Source: Beijerinckiaceae bacterium (GTDB lineage Bacteria; Pseudomonadota; Alphaproteobacteria; Rhizobiales; Beijerinckiaceae). From it: DNA of 64,000 nucleotides. The notes beneath the pieces were generated by a model. That model searched no databases, was not told the DNA's origin, and saw only the letters and a list, made by a program, of their open reading frames with translations. The stretch is from positions 29,291 through 93,290 of the forward strand of contig SCSF01000133.1 of NCBI GenBank assembly GCA_004298435.1, in the 5' to 3' direction. Below are positions 1 to 9,661 of the stretch, one piece after another. Position 1 is the stretch's first letter, and each line of letters opens with the position of its first letter. The position numbers were made by a program, and so were the translations under genes.

Positions 1-539
1 ATCCGAAAATTCATTATTTTCCGGAACATTCAGGTTGCGGCGTTCGGCCTGGCGTCCTCAGGCATTGCCCGATGCGGTAAGCGTCATTCCAGGACGGAAC
101 CCAGGACGCCACGCCCATAGGCACGGTCGAGCCTGTTCCGAGAGGGGTACAATAGCCGAACATTCCGCCAAACGCCATAGAATAAGCCTGTCACTCCTGG
201 CGCTCCCTAAGAACGCCCGGCTGAATCCCAAACTTGCAAAGCCTTCGGTGGCTGGAAAGCTATATAGGTCGCGGAAATGGTTTGCCCACGGCTCTCCGGC
301 CGAATTGACTTCTGTTGGGCTACCCTTCTTTAGCGTCCTTGTCGCGGCGTCTTTTTGTTGCGGTGCATTCTGCCGCACGCGCCAGCCTCATTGATGCTAT
401 CAATGGCACGCGGATTCCCGCCGGGGCTGAGAGCTTTTTTTGGCGAATTCAAACCGCAACTCTATTTACTTGTTTTGACGCGCTTTCTCGACGCAAGCCA
501 AAAGCCGTTTCGCGCGAAAACGCCACAGGATCAGGCCAG

Positions 540-3212
540 ATGACGAAATGGGTCTACACATTCGGTGACGGGAAGGCGGAAGGCGCGAGCCGGATGCGCG
601 ACCTTCTCGGCGGCAAGGGCGCCAATCTGGCCGAGATGGCGAACCTCGGCCTTCCTGTGCCGCCGGGCTTCACCATCACGACCGAGGTCTGCTCCTTTTT
701 CTACGCCAACGCCAAAAGTTACCCGCCGGACTTGGCCGGGCAGGTGGAGGCGGCTCTGTTGCACGTCAGTGAGCTTACCGGCTGCAAATTCGGCGATCCC
801 GAAAATCCCTTGCTGGTGGCGGTGCGCTCAGGCGCACGCGCCTCGATGCCCGGCATGATGGACACGGTGCTGAATCTCGGCCTCAACGACGAGACGGTCG
901 ATGCGCTCGCCAGGAACGCCGGCGACCGCCGTTTTGCCTATGACTCCTATCGCCGTTTCATCCAGATGTATTCGGATGTCGTGCTGGGTGTGAAGCATCA
1001 TGTGTTCGAGGACATTCTCGAACAATTCAAGGAAAGCAAGGGCCTGCTGCTCGACACTGAACTGACGGCTGAAGATTGGCAGGTGATGATCGGCGCCTTC
1101 AAGCAGAAGGTCGAGGAGGTGCGTGGCGCACCCTTCCCACAGGATCCGCATGCGCAGCTTTGGGGAGCCATCGCGGCGGTCTTCGGCTCCTGGCTCAATC
1201 AGCGCGCGATCATCTATCGCCGTCTCCACGATATTCCCGAAAGCTGGGGAACGGCGGTGACGGTGCAGGCGATGGTCTTCGGCAATATGGGCGAGACCTC
1301 GGCGACCGGCGTCGCGTTTACCCGCAATCCCTCGACCGGCGCAAAAGAGCTCTATGGTGAATTTCTGATTAATGCCCAGGGCGAAGATGTCGTCGCGGGC
1401 ATCCGGACGCCGCAGAACGTGGCCGAGGTGGGGCGACTCGCGGCCGGCTCCGACAAGCCATCGATGGAAACGGCGCTGCCGGACGTCTATGCCGATTTTG
1501 TCCGCATAACGCAGCTTCTCGAACGGCATTACCGCGACATGCAGGACATGGAGTTTACCGTCGAGCGCGGCAAACTCTGGATGTTGCAAACGCGCTCTGG
1601 CAAACGCACGGCGAAGGCGGCGCTGCGCATCGCTGTCGATATGGCGACGGAGGGGCTGATCTCGCAGGAGGATGCGGTTCTGCGGACGGATCCCGCCTCG
1701 CTCGATCAGCTTCTGCATCCCACCCTCGATCAGGACGTGGATCGCAAGGTATTGGCGACCGGCCTGCCGGCCTCGCCGGGGGCAGCCTGTGGCGAGATTG
1801 TTTTCAGTGCCGACGAGGCCGAAGAGATGCACCGCAACGGCCGGAAGGTCATCCTCGTCCGCATCGAGACAAGCCCCGAAGATATTCACGGCATGCACGT
1901 CGCCGAGGGCATTCTGACGACGCGCGGCGGCATGACATCGCATGCGGCTGTCGTGGCGCGTGGCATGGGCAAGCCGTGCGTGACCGGCGCTGGCTCTCTC
2001 GCGGTCGATTACGACAAGGCGACCATGGGCATCGGCGGAAAGGTTTTTAACGCTGGCGACGTCATCACCATTGATGGCGGAACGGGGCAGGTAATCGAAG
2101 GCGAGGTTGCGATGGTGCAACCGGAGCTTTCCGGCGAATTCGCGCTCGTCATGGAATGGGCCGACAAGGTCCGCCGCATGGGCGTGCGCGCTAATGCCGA
2201 GACCCCAATGGACGCGCGCATGGCGCGGAATTTCGGCGCCGAGGGCATCGGTCTTTCCCGCACCGAGCATATGTTCTTCGAGGCTGACCGCATCATTGCC
2301 GTCCGGGAGATGATTCTCGCCGAGGATGAAGTGGGCCGCCGCGCGGCGCTGGCAAGGTTGCTGCCGATCCAGCGCGACGATTTCGCAGCGCTGTTCGAGA
2401 TCATGGCGGGCCTTCCGGTGACGATACGGCTGCTCGATCCGCCTTTGCACGAGTTCTTGCCACATACGCAGGAGGAAATAGCCGAAGTCTCCGCCGCGAT
2501 GGGCGTGCCGGCCGAGCAGTTGGAGCGGCGCGCCACGGAACTGCACGAGTTCAACCCCATGCTCGGCTTCCGCGGCTGCCGCCTCGCGATCGCTTTTCCG
2601 GAGATTGCGCAAATGCAGGCGCGTGCGATCTTCGAGGGCGCAGTCGCGGCCAAAAAGAAGACCGGCGCGATGCCGCATCCTGAAATCATGGTGCCCCTGA
2701 TCGTTACCAAAAGGGAGCTCGATCTCATCAAGGCCGACATCGATGCAATGGCCGCTGCCGTCGCTTCCGAAACCGGCGAGACCATTCCCTATACGGTCGG
2801 AACGATGATCGAACTTCCGCGCGCCTGCCTGCAAGCGGGCAGAATTGCGGAAACCGCCGAGTTCTTTTCCTTCGGCACCAACGATCTCACCCAGACGGGT
2901 CTCGGCATCTCACGCGACGATGCTGGTTCATTCCTGGGGACTTACGAGGAGCGAGGCGTTCTTTCGAAGGATCCTTTCGTATGTATCGATGAGGAAGGCA
3001 TCGGCGAACTCATCGAGATCGGCGTCAACCGGGGGCGCGAGACGCGTCCCGAGATCAAGCTCGGAGTTTGCGGAGAGCACGGCGGCGATCCGGCCTCGAT
3101 CGATTTTTTTGAGAAGATCGGGCTGACCTATATTTCCTGCTCGCCGTTCCGCGTGCCGATCGCGCGGCTTGCCGCCGCGCAGGCGGCGCTCCGCCACAGG
3201 CGACCGGGTTAG
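540..3212 (+). CDS. ppdK: Pyruvate, phosphate dikinase
   Basis: MTKWVYTFGDGKAEG...LLGGKGANLAEMANLGLPVPPGFTITTEVC, GGMTSHAAVVARGMGKPCVTG phosphohistidine region and C-terminal GVCGEHGGDPASIDFF; ATG at 540 is in frame with the longer ORF 315..3212. Confidence 0.96.
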   Translation: MTKWVYTFGDGKAEGASRMRDLLGGKGANLAEMANLGLPVPPGFTITTEVCSFFYANAKSYPPDLAGQVEAALLHVSELTGCKFGDPENPLLVAVRSGARASMPGMMDTVLNLGLNDETVDALARNAGDRRFAYDSYRRFIQMYSDVVLGVKHHVFEDILEQFKESKGLLLDTELTAEDWQVMIGAFKQKVEEVRGAPFPQDPHAQLWGAIAAVFGSWLNQRAIIYRRLHDIPESWGTAVTVQAMVFGNMGETSATGVAFTRNPSTGAKELYGEFLINAQGEDVVAGIRTPQNVAEVGRLAAGSDKPSMETALPDVYADFVRITQLLERHYRDMQDMEFTVERGKLWMLQTRSGKRTAKAALRIAVDMATEGLISQEDAVLRTDPASLDQLLHPTLDQDVDRKVLATGLPASPGAACGEIVFSADEAEEMHRNGRKVILVRIETSPEDIHGMHVAEGILTTRGGMTSHAAVVARGMGKPCVTGAGSLAVDYDKATMGIGGKVFNAGDVITIDGGTGQVIEGEVAMVQPELSGEFALVMEWADKVRRMGVRANAETPMDARMARNFGAEGIGLSRTEHMFFEADRIIAVREMILAEDEVGRRAALARLLPIQRDDFAALFEIMAGLPVTIRLLDPPLHEFLPHTQEEIAEVSAAMGVPAEQLERRATELHEFNPMLGFRGCRLAIAFPEIAQMQARAIFEGAVAAKKKTGAMPHPEIMVPLIVTKRELDLIKADIDAMAAAVASETGETIPYTVGTMIELPRACLQAGRIAETAEFFSFGTNDLTQTGLGISRDDAGSFLGTYEERGVLSKDPFVCIDEEGIGELIEIGVNRGRETRPEIKLGVCGEHGGDPASIDFFEKIGLTYISCSPFRVPIARLAAAQAALRHRRPG

Positions 3213-3336
3213 TACCATTCTGAAACGCATCGACAATTTTATTCGTAAACGCCTCTTTTAGCTTAAGAGGCGATAACCATCCCATAGGGACGATGAGACG
3301 GAGCCTGTGATCTTTTAGACACACCGTCGTCCGCGT

Positions 3337-4581
3337 GTGGGGTGTCGCGTGCTGTCTGGTTTGTTCCGTATCAGTTGGGCGTTGGGCGTTGTGGCCCCCT
3401 GGTGCATAGGCGTCGGGCTTGTCGTGTCGATCTCGGCCGATGCCGGCCAGGATTCGAGTTTCGGCGCGACCGTCGCTGCGGCGCGCTTTCAAGCAATCAT
3501 CCAGCCAATCGATCTCGTACCCGCGGACAGCGGCGGCCCGACGCTCAGACTCATCGGAGAGCAGCCACGGCCCCGGATTGAACAGGCGCGGCTTGAACTC
3601 GGACCGCCAGACGCGTTCAATCTGCCTTCCGATGAGAAAGAGCCGCGCATCGCCTTCAAGAACAAGGTGCCCGGCATCGTGGCGAAGCTGCCGCCGGAGA
3701 TCGACCGGACACACAAGGGCGATCCGTTTGTCGGCTTGCGCCCGACCTTCGACAGCGAATTGCGCCACAGCGGCCTTGCCCATATGCGGATGGCGGATCT
3801 GATGTTCACCCGCGATGACCTCTGGCCGCTCAGCGCCTTCTCTGCCAGGGAAAACGCGACAGGCGGGCCGGACAGCGCCTCCAGCTTCGAGCCGTGGCCT
3901 GAAGGCGAGAGCCCGACGACCGCTCATTCGTCTTCATCGGCATCACCACAACAAGGCGGCGTATCGTTGATTACGATGCGGCCTGCGGCAATCAACGAAC
4001 GGCTGATGCAAGGTGCGACCCCTGCCGTGCCGCTCGCCACAAGGCTCGCTTCGACGACGCCTGCGCCTGCCGATGCGACGCCGATCGAGGTTTATGCGGG
4101 AACAGAGCCGAAAGATACGACGGTGGTGCCCGCCGATCGGCCGAAATATGCCGCGCTGGTCGGTCAGGATCATGCCAGGCGCGAAATGCACTGTCTGGCT
4201 GAAGCGATTTATTTCGAGGCGCGCGGCGAGCCGCCTGAGGGGCAGGCAGCAGTGGCGCAGGTTGTGCTCAACCGGGTTTCGAGCGGGCTTTACCCATCGA
4301 CAATCTGCGGCGTTGTCTTCCAGAACCGCAGCCATTATCGCGCCTGCCAGTTTTCCTTTGCCTGCGAAGGGCGCTCTTTGCGGATCACCGAGCCGGACGC
4401 CTGGCGCAGGGCTGTGCGAATCGCCAATGCCGTCTCCGACGGAAAAACCTATGTGGCCGACGTCGGCGCGGCGACGCATTATCACGCCGATTATGTGCGC
4501 CCCCGCTGGGCGCGGCATTTGAAACGTATGGATACGATCGGCCACCACATATTTTACGAATTACGCCCCGGGCAGACGTGA
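3337..4581 (+). CDS. Cell wall hydrolase, SleB-like
   Basis: C-terminal EMHCLAEAIYFEARGEPPEGQAAVAQVVLNRV...YPSTICGVVFQ...CQFSFACEG typical of the SleB hydrolase family. Confidence 0.85.
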   Translation: MGCRVLSGLFRISWALGVVAPWCIGVGLVVSISADAGQDSSFGATVAAARFQAIIQPIDLVPADSGGPTLRLIGEQPRPRIEQARLELGPPDAFNLPSDEKEPRIAFKNKVPGIVAKLPPEIDRTHKGDPFVGLRPTFDSELRHSGLAHMRMADLMFTRDDLWPLSAFSARENATGGPDSASSFEPWPEGESPTTAHSSSSASPQQGGVSLITMRPAAINERLMQGATPAVPLATRLASTTPAPADATPIEVYAGTEPKDTTVVPADRPKYAALVGQDHARREMHCLAEAIYFEARGEPPEGQAAVAQVVLNRVSSGLYPSTICGVVFQNRSHYRACQFSFACEGRSLRITEPDAWRRAVRIANAVSDGKTYVADVGAATHYHADYVRPRWARHLKRMDTIGHHIFYELRPGQT

Positions 4582-5030
4582 ATTCAGTCGCGTCCGGCGC
4601 AACAACGCAAAACCGCCATTTTCTGTCTCACTATGACGCGGTTCTTGCGATTTTCCGCGCGGCGCCAATGGCAGGTGCGCGTCCCTTTTTGCTGCCATTC
4701 TGATTCGGCCTGGCTTTGCCGCTCCCGTGAGGCGCAACCGCTTCGCTAGAGCGTTTTCGAGCGAAGCGGCTTCCGGTTCGCGTTAAGAAAACGCGTCAGA
4801 ACAAATAACTAGAGCCTCGGTTCTGATTCCATCAGAACCGGAACGGCTCTATAGGAGCGAGGGCTTCTTTGGGATAAGAGTTTTCCCCGACGGAGGCTGG
4901 CGGCGATCTCCCGCTTTCGGATAATTCCAGACGGAATATTCTTGCCTGCCTGAAACGCTTGCCTGTACGACACTCCTGATCGAGAGCGATGCGGATCCTG
5001 AGCGCTCCCAAAATTTCTGCGAGATATTCC

Positions 5031-6842
5031 ATGTCCATGAAATTCAAGATTGTTCTGGAGAATCAGCGCTTGTCCTCGCCTCGTCCCGCTTCCCGCGCTG
5101 GCCTTCGCGCCGCCGCTCTCCTTTGCGTCTCCTCGATTGCTGCTTCTCTCGTGAGCATGCCTGCCGCGGCGCGTGAGCATGAGAACTTTTCGGTTGCGAC
5201 GCCTTTCGAGGTCGGCGACAGCCCGGCAGGCAATTATCTCGCCGCTCTCATTGCCGGCGATGATCGCGATACCGGCGCTGCCGCAACCTTCTTCGGCGAG
5301 GCATTGCGCTTCGATCCGCACAATCAGCAATTGCTTGAGCGCACCTTCGTCGCCGCGGTTTCAAACGGCAATATGCAGGAGGCATTCGGCCTCGCCGAGC
5401 GGCTTCTCGCGCGCGATCCGCACAACACTCTTGCGCATCTCGCGATCGGGGTCCGGGCCGTCAAGGCCCGCAGATATTCGGCGGCGCGGGCGCAATTCAC
5501 GCGCGGCGGCGTGGGGCAGGAGCACGATCTCACCGCAACCCTTTTGTCGGCTTGGACCTATGCCGGCAACCGCGACTACAGGAAAGCGCTCGACGTCCTC
5601 GACAAGCTGAATGATCCCGGCTTTGCGATCTTCCGCGAATATCACAAGGCCCTGATCGCCGATCTCGGCAATAATGTTCCGGTCGCGACGCGGGCTTTCA
5701 AGGCGGCATACAAGACCGACAAGAATACCCTCCGCCTCGTCGATGCCTATGGGCGGTTCCTGTGCCGGCATGGCAAGAAGGATGAAGCGATCAAGGTCTA
5801 TCAGGCCTTCGATCAGATTTTGCCGAACCATCCGACAGTCGAGGCCGCGCTGAAAGCGCTCAACGATGGCAAGAGGCTCGAACCGATCGTGCGGACGCCG
5901 GAGCAGGGGGCGGCGGAAGTTCTTTACGGGCTGGGTGCCGCGGGTGGTCGCCAGGGCGATGATCTTGCCGCGCTGATCTATCTGCGGCTGTCGCTTTACC
6001 TCGATCCAAACAACAGCCTCGCCACGCTGACGCTCGGCGATCTCTATGAGCGTCTGAAGCAACTCGAAACGGCGATCGACATCTATCAGTCAGTGCCGGA
6101 CAGCGATCCGTTGCGCCTGACGGCGGATATCGAAACCGCGGAAGTTCTCGCAAAGCTCGGCCAGACCGACAAGGCAGCCAGAGCTCTGGGAGACATCATA
6201 ACGGACCATCCCGACAATGAGGATGCACTGACAGCCCTGGGCAATCTGGAGCGCGCGCAAAAGCATTATCCCGAAGCGATCGACGCCTATACGAAGGCGA
6301 TCGCGCATTCGAAGAAGCCGGAAAAGGCGAATTGGCCGCTCTATTATTTCCGCGGCATCGCCTATGAGCGGAACAAGGAATGGCCGCCTGCGGAGGCGGA
6401 TTTCCAGCACGCGCTGAAACTCAATCCCGATCAGCCGCTGGTTTTGAACTATCTGGCTTTCAGTTGGGTCGACAAGGGCATCCATCTGAAGGAAGCGCTG
6501 CCGATGCTGAAACTCGCGGTGGAGCTGCGCCCGACGGATGGCTACATCGTCGACAGTCTTGGCTGGGCGGATTACAAGCTCGGCCATTACGATGACGCCG
6601 TGAAGGAACTGGAGCGCGCAGTCGATCTCAAGCCGGCCGATCCCGTGATCAATGAGCATCTGGGCGATGCCTACTGGCGCGTCGGCCGCAAGCTCGAAGC
6701 GCATTTCCAGTGGAACCATGCGCGCGACATGAAGCCTGACGCGGAGGAATTGCCGAAAATTCTGCAAAAAATCGCGCACGGGCTGGATTCGGCGAATAAA
6801 CCCGCCGCGGCGGAAGCGGCGCCGGCCAAGAGCGGCGGCTGA
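5031..6842 (+). CDS. TPR-repeat protein with N-terminal signal peptide
   Basis: Signal peptide after MSMKFK...; multiple TPR units (ALTALGNLERAQKHYPEAIDAYTKAI, YFRGIAYERNKEWPPAEADFQHALKLNPDQP). Confidence 0.85.
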   Translation: MSMKFKIVLENQRLSSPRPASRAGLRAAALLCVSSIAASLVSMPAAAREHENFSVATPFEVGDSPAGNYLAALIAGDDRDTGAAATFFGEALRFDPHNQQLLERTFVAAVSNGNMQEAFGLAERLLARDPHNTLAHLAIGVRAVKARRYSAARAQFTRGGVGQEHDLTATLLSAWTYAGNRDYRKALDVLDKLNDPGFAIFREYHKALIADLGNNVPVATRAFKAAYKTDKNTLRLVDAYGRFLCRHGKKDEAIKVYQAFDQILPNHPTVEAALKALNDGKRLEPIVRTPEQGAAEVLYGLGAAGGRQGDDLAALIYLRLSLYLDPNNSLATLTLGDLYERLKQLETAIDIYQSVPDSDPLRLTADIETAEVLAKLGQTDKAARALGDIITDHPDNEDALTALGNLERAQKHYPEAIDAYTKAIAHSKKPEKANWPLYYFRGIAYERNKEWPPAEADFQHALKLNPDQPLVLNYLAFSWVDKGIHLKEALPMLKLAVELRPTDGYIVDSLGWADYKLGHYDDAVKELERAVDLKPADPVINEHLGDAYWRVGRKLEAHFQWNHARDMKPDAEELPKILQKIAHGLDSANKPAAAEAAPAKSGG

Positions 6843-6916
6843 CAGTTTTTCGGTTTTCCCGCGCCAAAGCTTTTCGAGCCGCCGGCACGTCCGGCTTTCG
6901 CCCCTTTGCTTCGACC

Positions 6917-7792
6917 GTGCCCTTGCTGCTGACAGAACGCGCCCCCGCCAAGATCAATTTTACGCTGCATGTCATAGGCCGGCGCGCGGACGGCTATCAC
7001 TCGCTCGAAAGCCTCGTCGCCTTTTCGCGCAGCGGCGATGTCCTGTCCTTCGATCCCGGCAGCAAGCTGACACTGTCCGTAGATGGCCCGACGGCAGGTG
7101 AGGCGGGGGATCCGCAGGATAATCTCGTCTTCAGGGCCGCGCGCAATCTCGCCGAACGGGTCGATAATCTGAAGCTCGGCGCCTTTTGCCTCAACAAGAC
7201 GCTGCCGGTAGCCGCCGGCATCGGCGGCGGCTCTTCCGATGCTGCGGCGGCATTGCGCCTTCTGGCGCGGGCCAATGATCTGCCGCTCGATGATCCGCGT
7301 CTCATGCAGGCCGCGGCGGCGACGGGCGCCGATGTCCCGGTCTGCCTTGCCGCGAGAGCCCGGATGATGACTGGCATCGGCGATAAGCTCGGGCCGGTTC
7401 TGCGCCTGCCGCCGCTGTTCGCGCTGATCGTCAATCCGCGGCAGGCGCTTGCGACGAAAGACGTTTTCGTGCGGATGAATATTGCGCCCGGCAGCGAAAC
7501 AGGCTTCGGCAGTCATCCGGCAATCGAGAGCGGCACAGACGCCGCGGCGCTCATCGCAGCCGTGAAGAGAGGCCGCAACGATATGGAGGATGCAGCGATC
7601 GTGCTCGTCCCCGTCATCGGCGATGTTCTGAATATTCTGGCCGCGGCTCCCGGCTGCCGGCTGGCGCGGATGTCCGGTTCCGGCGCGACCTGCTTTGCCC
7701 TGTTCGGGGATCGCCGCGCGACGATGCGGGCGCGGCGCGCGATCGTGCAGGCGCATCCCGGCTGGTGGGTAAAGGCGGCGGTCCTGAATTGA
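6917..7792 (+). CDS. ispE: 4-(cytidine 5'-diphospho)-2-C-methyl-D-erythritol kinase
   Basis: APAKINFTLHVIGRRADGYHSLESLVAF and PVAAGIGGGSSDAAAALRLL GHMP kinase motifs. Confidence 0.95.
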   Translation: MPLLLTERAPAKINFTLHVIGRRADGYHSLESLVAFSRSGDVLSFDPGSKLTLSVDGPTAGEAGDPQDNLVFRAARNLAERVDNLKLGAFCLNKTLPVAAGIGGGSSDAAAALRLLARANDLPLDDPRLMQAAAATGADVPVCLAARARMMTGIGDKLGPVLRLPPLFALIVNPRQALATKDVFVRMNIAPGSETGFGSHPAIESGTDAAALIAAVKRGRNDMEDAAIVLVPVIGDVLNILAAAPGCRLARMSGSGATCFALFGDRRATMRARRAIVQAHPGWWVKAAVLN

Positions 7793-8003
7793 GGACAGCG
7801 GCTTGAGACCGCGTGCAGCAACCCTTCCCACAGAGAGAAGGAAAGTGCCCAATCACTAAATTAGTTGGGTCTTGGCCCTAGATAGATGAGACTGATCTGC
7901 GGAAGCAGCGCTACCGCTGCTCCAATAATATGCGTTTTGACGCGTTTTCTTCACGCGAACAGGAAGCCACTTCGCTTGAAAACGCTTTAGGAGGCCCGAC
8001 GCC

Positions 8004-9089
8004 ATGCTCATCTTTCGCCAGATGTTCGATGCGCAATCCTCGACTTACACCTATCTCTTGGCGGATTCTGACTCGCGCGCCTGCGTGCTCATCGATCCTG
8101 TCTTCGAACAGGCGCGGCGCGACGCCTCCTTCATCCATGAACTCGGGCTCGATCTGCTCTGGACGCTCGATACGCATGTCCATGCCGATCACGTCACCGG
8201 CGCATGGCTCTTGAAGCAGAGGCTCGGCAGCCGCATCGCCATTGCCGCCGCTGGCGGTGCGGAAGGCGCGGACCGCCTGCTTCAGCATGGCGATGTTGTG
8301 ACTTTCGGCGCGCGCTCGCTGGAAGTCCGCGCCACGCCGGGCCATACCGATGGCTGCCTCACTTATGTTCTCGACGATCATACGCGCGCTTTTACGGGCG
8401 ATGCGATCCTCATTCGCGGCTGCGGGCGAACCGACTTTCAGCAGGGCGACGCCGGACATCTTTATCATTCGATCAAGGAGCAGATCTTCACGCTGCCGGA
8501 GCATTGTCTTCTGTTTCCCGGTCACGACTATCGCGGAGCGACGGTTACTTCGGTCGATGAAGAGAAGCGTTACAATCCGCGCATCGGCGGCGCGCTGAGC
8601 GAATCCGATTTCACTGGATATTTGGCCAATCTCGGATTGCCGCATCCAAAGCAGATCGACATTGCGCTGCCCGCCAATTTGCGTTGCGGACGGCCGCAGA
8701 ACGATGCCGTACAGGCTGATCCCGATTGGGCTCCGCTGAATCTTACCTTCGCCGGCATATGGGAGGTCGAGCCGCAGTGGCTCGAAGAACATGCGGGCGC
8801 GGTTCAGATCCTTGACGTGCGCGAGCCCGATGAAGTGATCGGGCCACTTGGCGCGATAGACAAGGCGATCGCTATTCCTCTCGCGCAACTCGGCGAGCGG
8901 TCCGGCGAATTATCGAAAGAAAAGCCGATCGTGACGGTCTGCCGCGCCGGCGGGCGCTCGGCGCAGGCGACTGTGATCTTGCAGCACAAGGGCTTCGACA
9001 AGGTCGCGAATCTTGCGGGCGGTATGCTGCGCTGGAACGCCGGGCATCATCCGACGAAAGGCAGCTTCGATTACGATGCGGGGCTGTGA
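8004..9089 (+). CDS. MBL-fold hydrolase/persulfide dioxygenase (ETHE1-like) fused to a C-terminal rhodanese domain
   Basis: THVHADHVTG metal motif, GHTDGCLTYV, TGDAILIRGCGRTDFQQGD, then rhodanese LDVREPDE and CRAGGRSAQ active-site loop. Confidence 0.88.
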   Translation: MLIFRQMFDAQSSTYTYLLADSDSRACVLIDPVFEQARRDASFIHELGLDLLWTLDTHVHADHVTGAWLLKQRLGSRIAIAAAGGAEGADRLLQHGDVVTFGARSLEVRATPGHTDGCLTYVLDDHTRAFTGDAILIRGCGRTDFQQGDAGHLYHSIKEQIFTLPEHCLLFPGHDYRGATVTSVDEEKRYNPRIGGALSESDFTGYLANLGLPHPKQIDIALPANLRCGRPQNDAVQADPDWAPLNLTFAGIWEVEPQWLEEHAGAVQILDVREPDEVIGPLGAIDKAIAIPLAQLGERSGELSKEKPIVTVCRAGGRSAQATVILQHKGFDKVANLAGGMLRWNAGHHPTKGSFDYDAGL

Positions 9090-9141
9090 TTTGGCATTCA
9101 ATAAAGCCAGAGAACGAGCCATGTCCGCGCGTAATATGCGT

Positions 9142-9217
9142 CGTCATTGCGAGCGCAGCGAAGCAATCCAAACGGGCGGAACTGGATTGCTTTGTCGCTT
9201 CGCTCCTCGCAATGACG
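9142..9217. repeat. Imperfect palindromic intergenic repeat
   Basis: cgtcattgcgagcgcagcgaagcaatcca ... tggattgctttgtcgcttcgctcctcgcaatgacg inverted arms. Confidence 0.85.
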
Positions 9218-9221
9218 TTCG

Positions 9222-9318
9222 TCAATGCACCCGCTCAATGCAGTCGGCGACCCCGATCAGCGCCGTCTTCCGTGACGATGCAGGGAAGAGTTCCAGCCCG
9301 CGACGGGCATACACGGTT
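9222..9318 (-). pseudogene. Orphan second copy of the C-terminal coding tail of the adjacent polyprenyl synthetase
   Basis: Hand translation on minus strand: ATVYARRGLELFPASSRKTALIGVADCIERVH*, versus ALELFPASAWKTALIEVVDFCIERVH* at the end of the 9662..10780 CDS. Confidence 0.8.
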
Positions 9319-9325
9319 GCCGCGT

Positions 9326-9655
9326 CTACGCGCGGGCAAGGGCTTTCCGCAGGCCGTCGGGGTCAGCTTTGATGGCGCGTAGCAGAGTCCGTGTGGGACC
9401 GCTCGGCTTTTTGGCGCCGCGCTCCCATTCCTGCACGGTTCGGATGCTGAAGTCATAGACAGCGGCGAACTCGACTTGCGTCATGCCAGCCGCGCGCCGG
9501 ATGGCGCGCACATCAATTTCAGGGGCCATGTCGGGTGCGGCGTCAGGATTGGACGCGATCTGACGAGTAATGTCCGCGTCCGTCATCGCGTCCATTTTGC
9601 GCCAGTCCGTTGCCGCCAGCGCCTTACGCGCCGCCTCACTCAAGCCTTTCGCCAT
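9326..9655 (-). CDS. HTH (Xre/HigA-NadS-like) transcriptional regulator, antitoxin-like
   Basis: EIDVRAIRRAAGMTQVEFAAVYDFSIRTVQEWERGAKKPSGPTRTLLRAIKADP. Confidence 0.85.
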   Translation of the reverse strand: MAKGLSEAARKALAATDWRKMDAMTDADITRQIASNPDAAPDMAPEIDVRAIRRAAGMTQVEFAAVYDFSIRTVQEWERGAKKPSGPTRTLLRAIKADPDGLRKALARA

Positions 9656-9661
9656 AGCGAT

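Noticed and set aside
1-460. ORFs at the left edge (35..394 +, 58..378 -)
   Set aside because: No recognisable domain; overlap each other; likely intergenic upstream of ppdK.
828-2834. 668-aa minus-strand ORF
   Set aside because: Fully antisense to ppdK; no recognisable domain; long antisense ORFs are expected in GC-rich DNA.
6671-7852. 393-aa minus-strand ORF
   Set aside because: Antisense to ispE and the end of the TPR gene; no domain seen.
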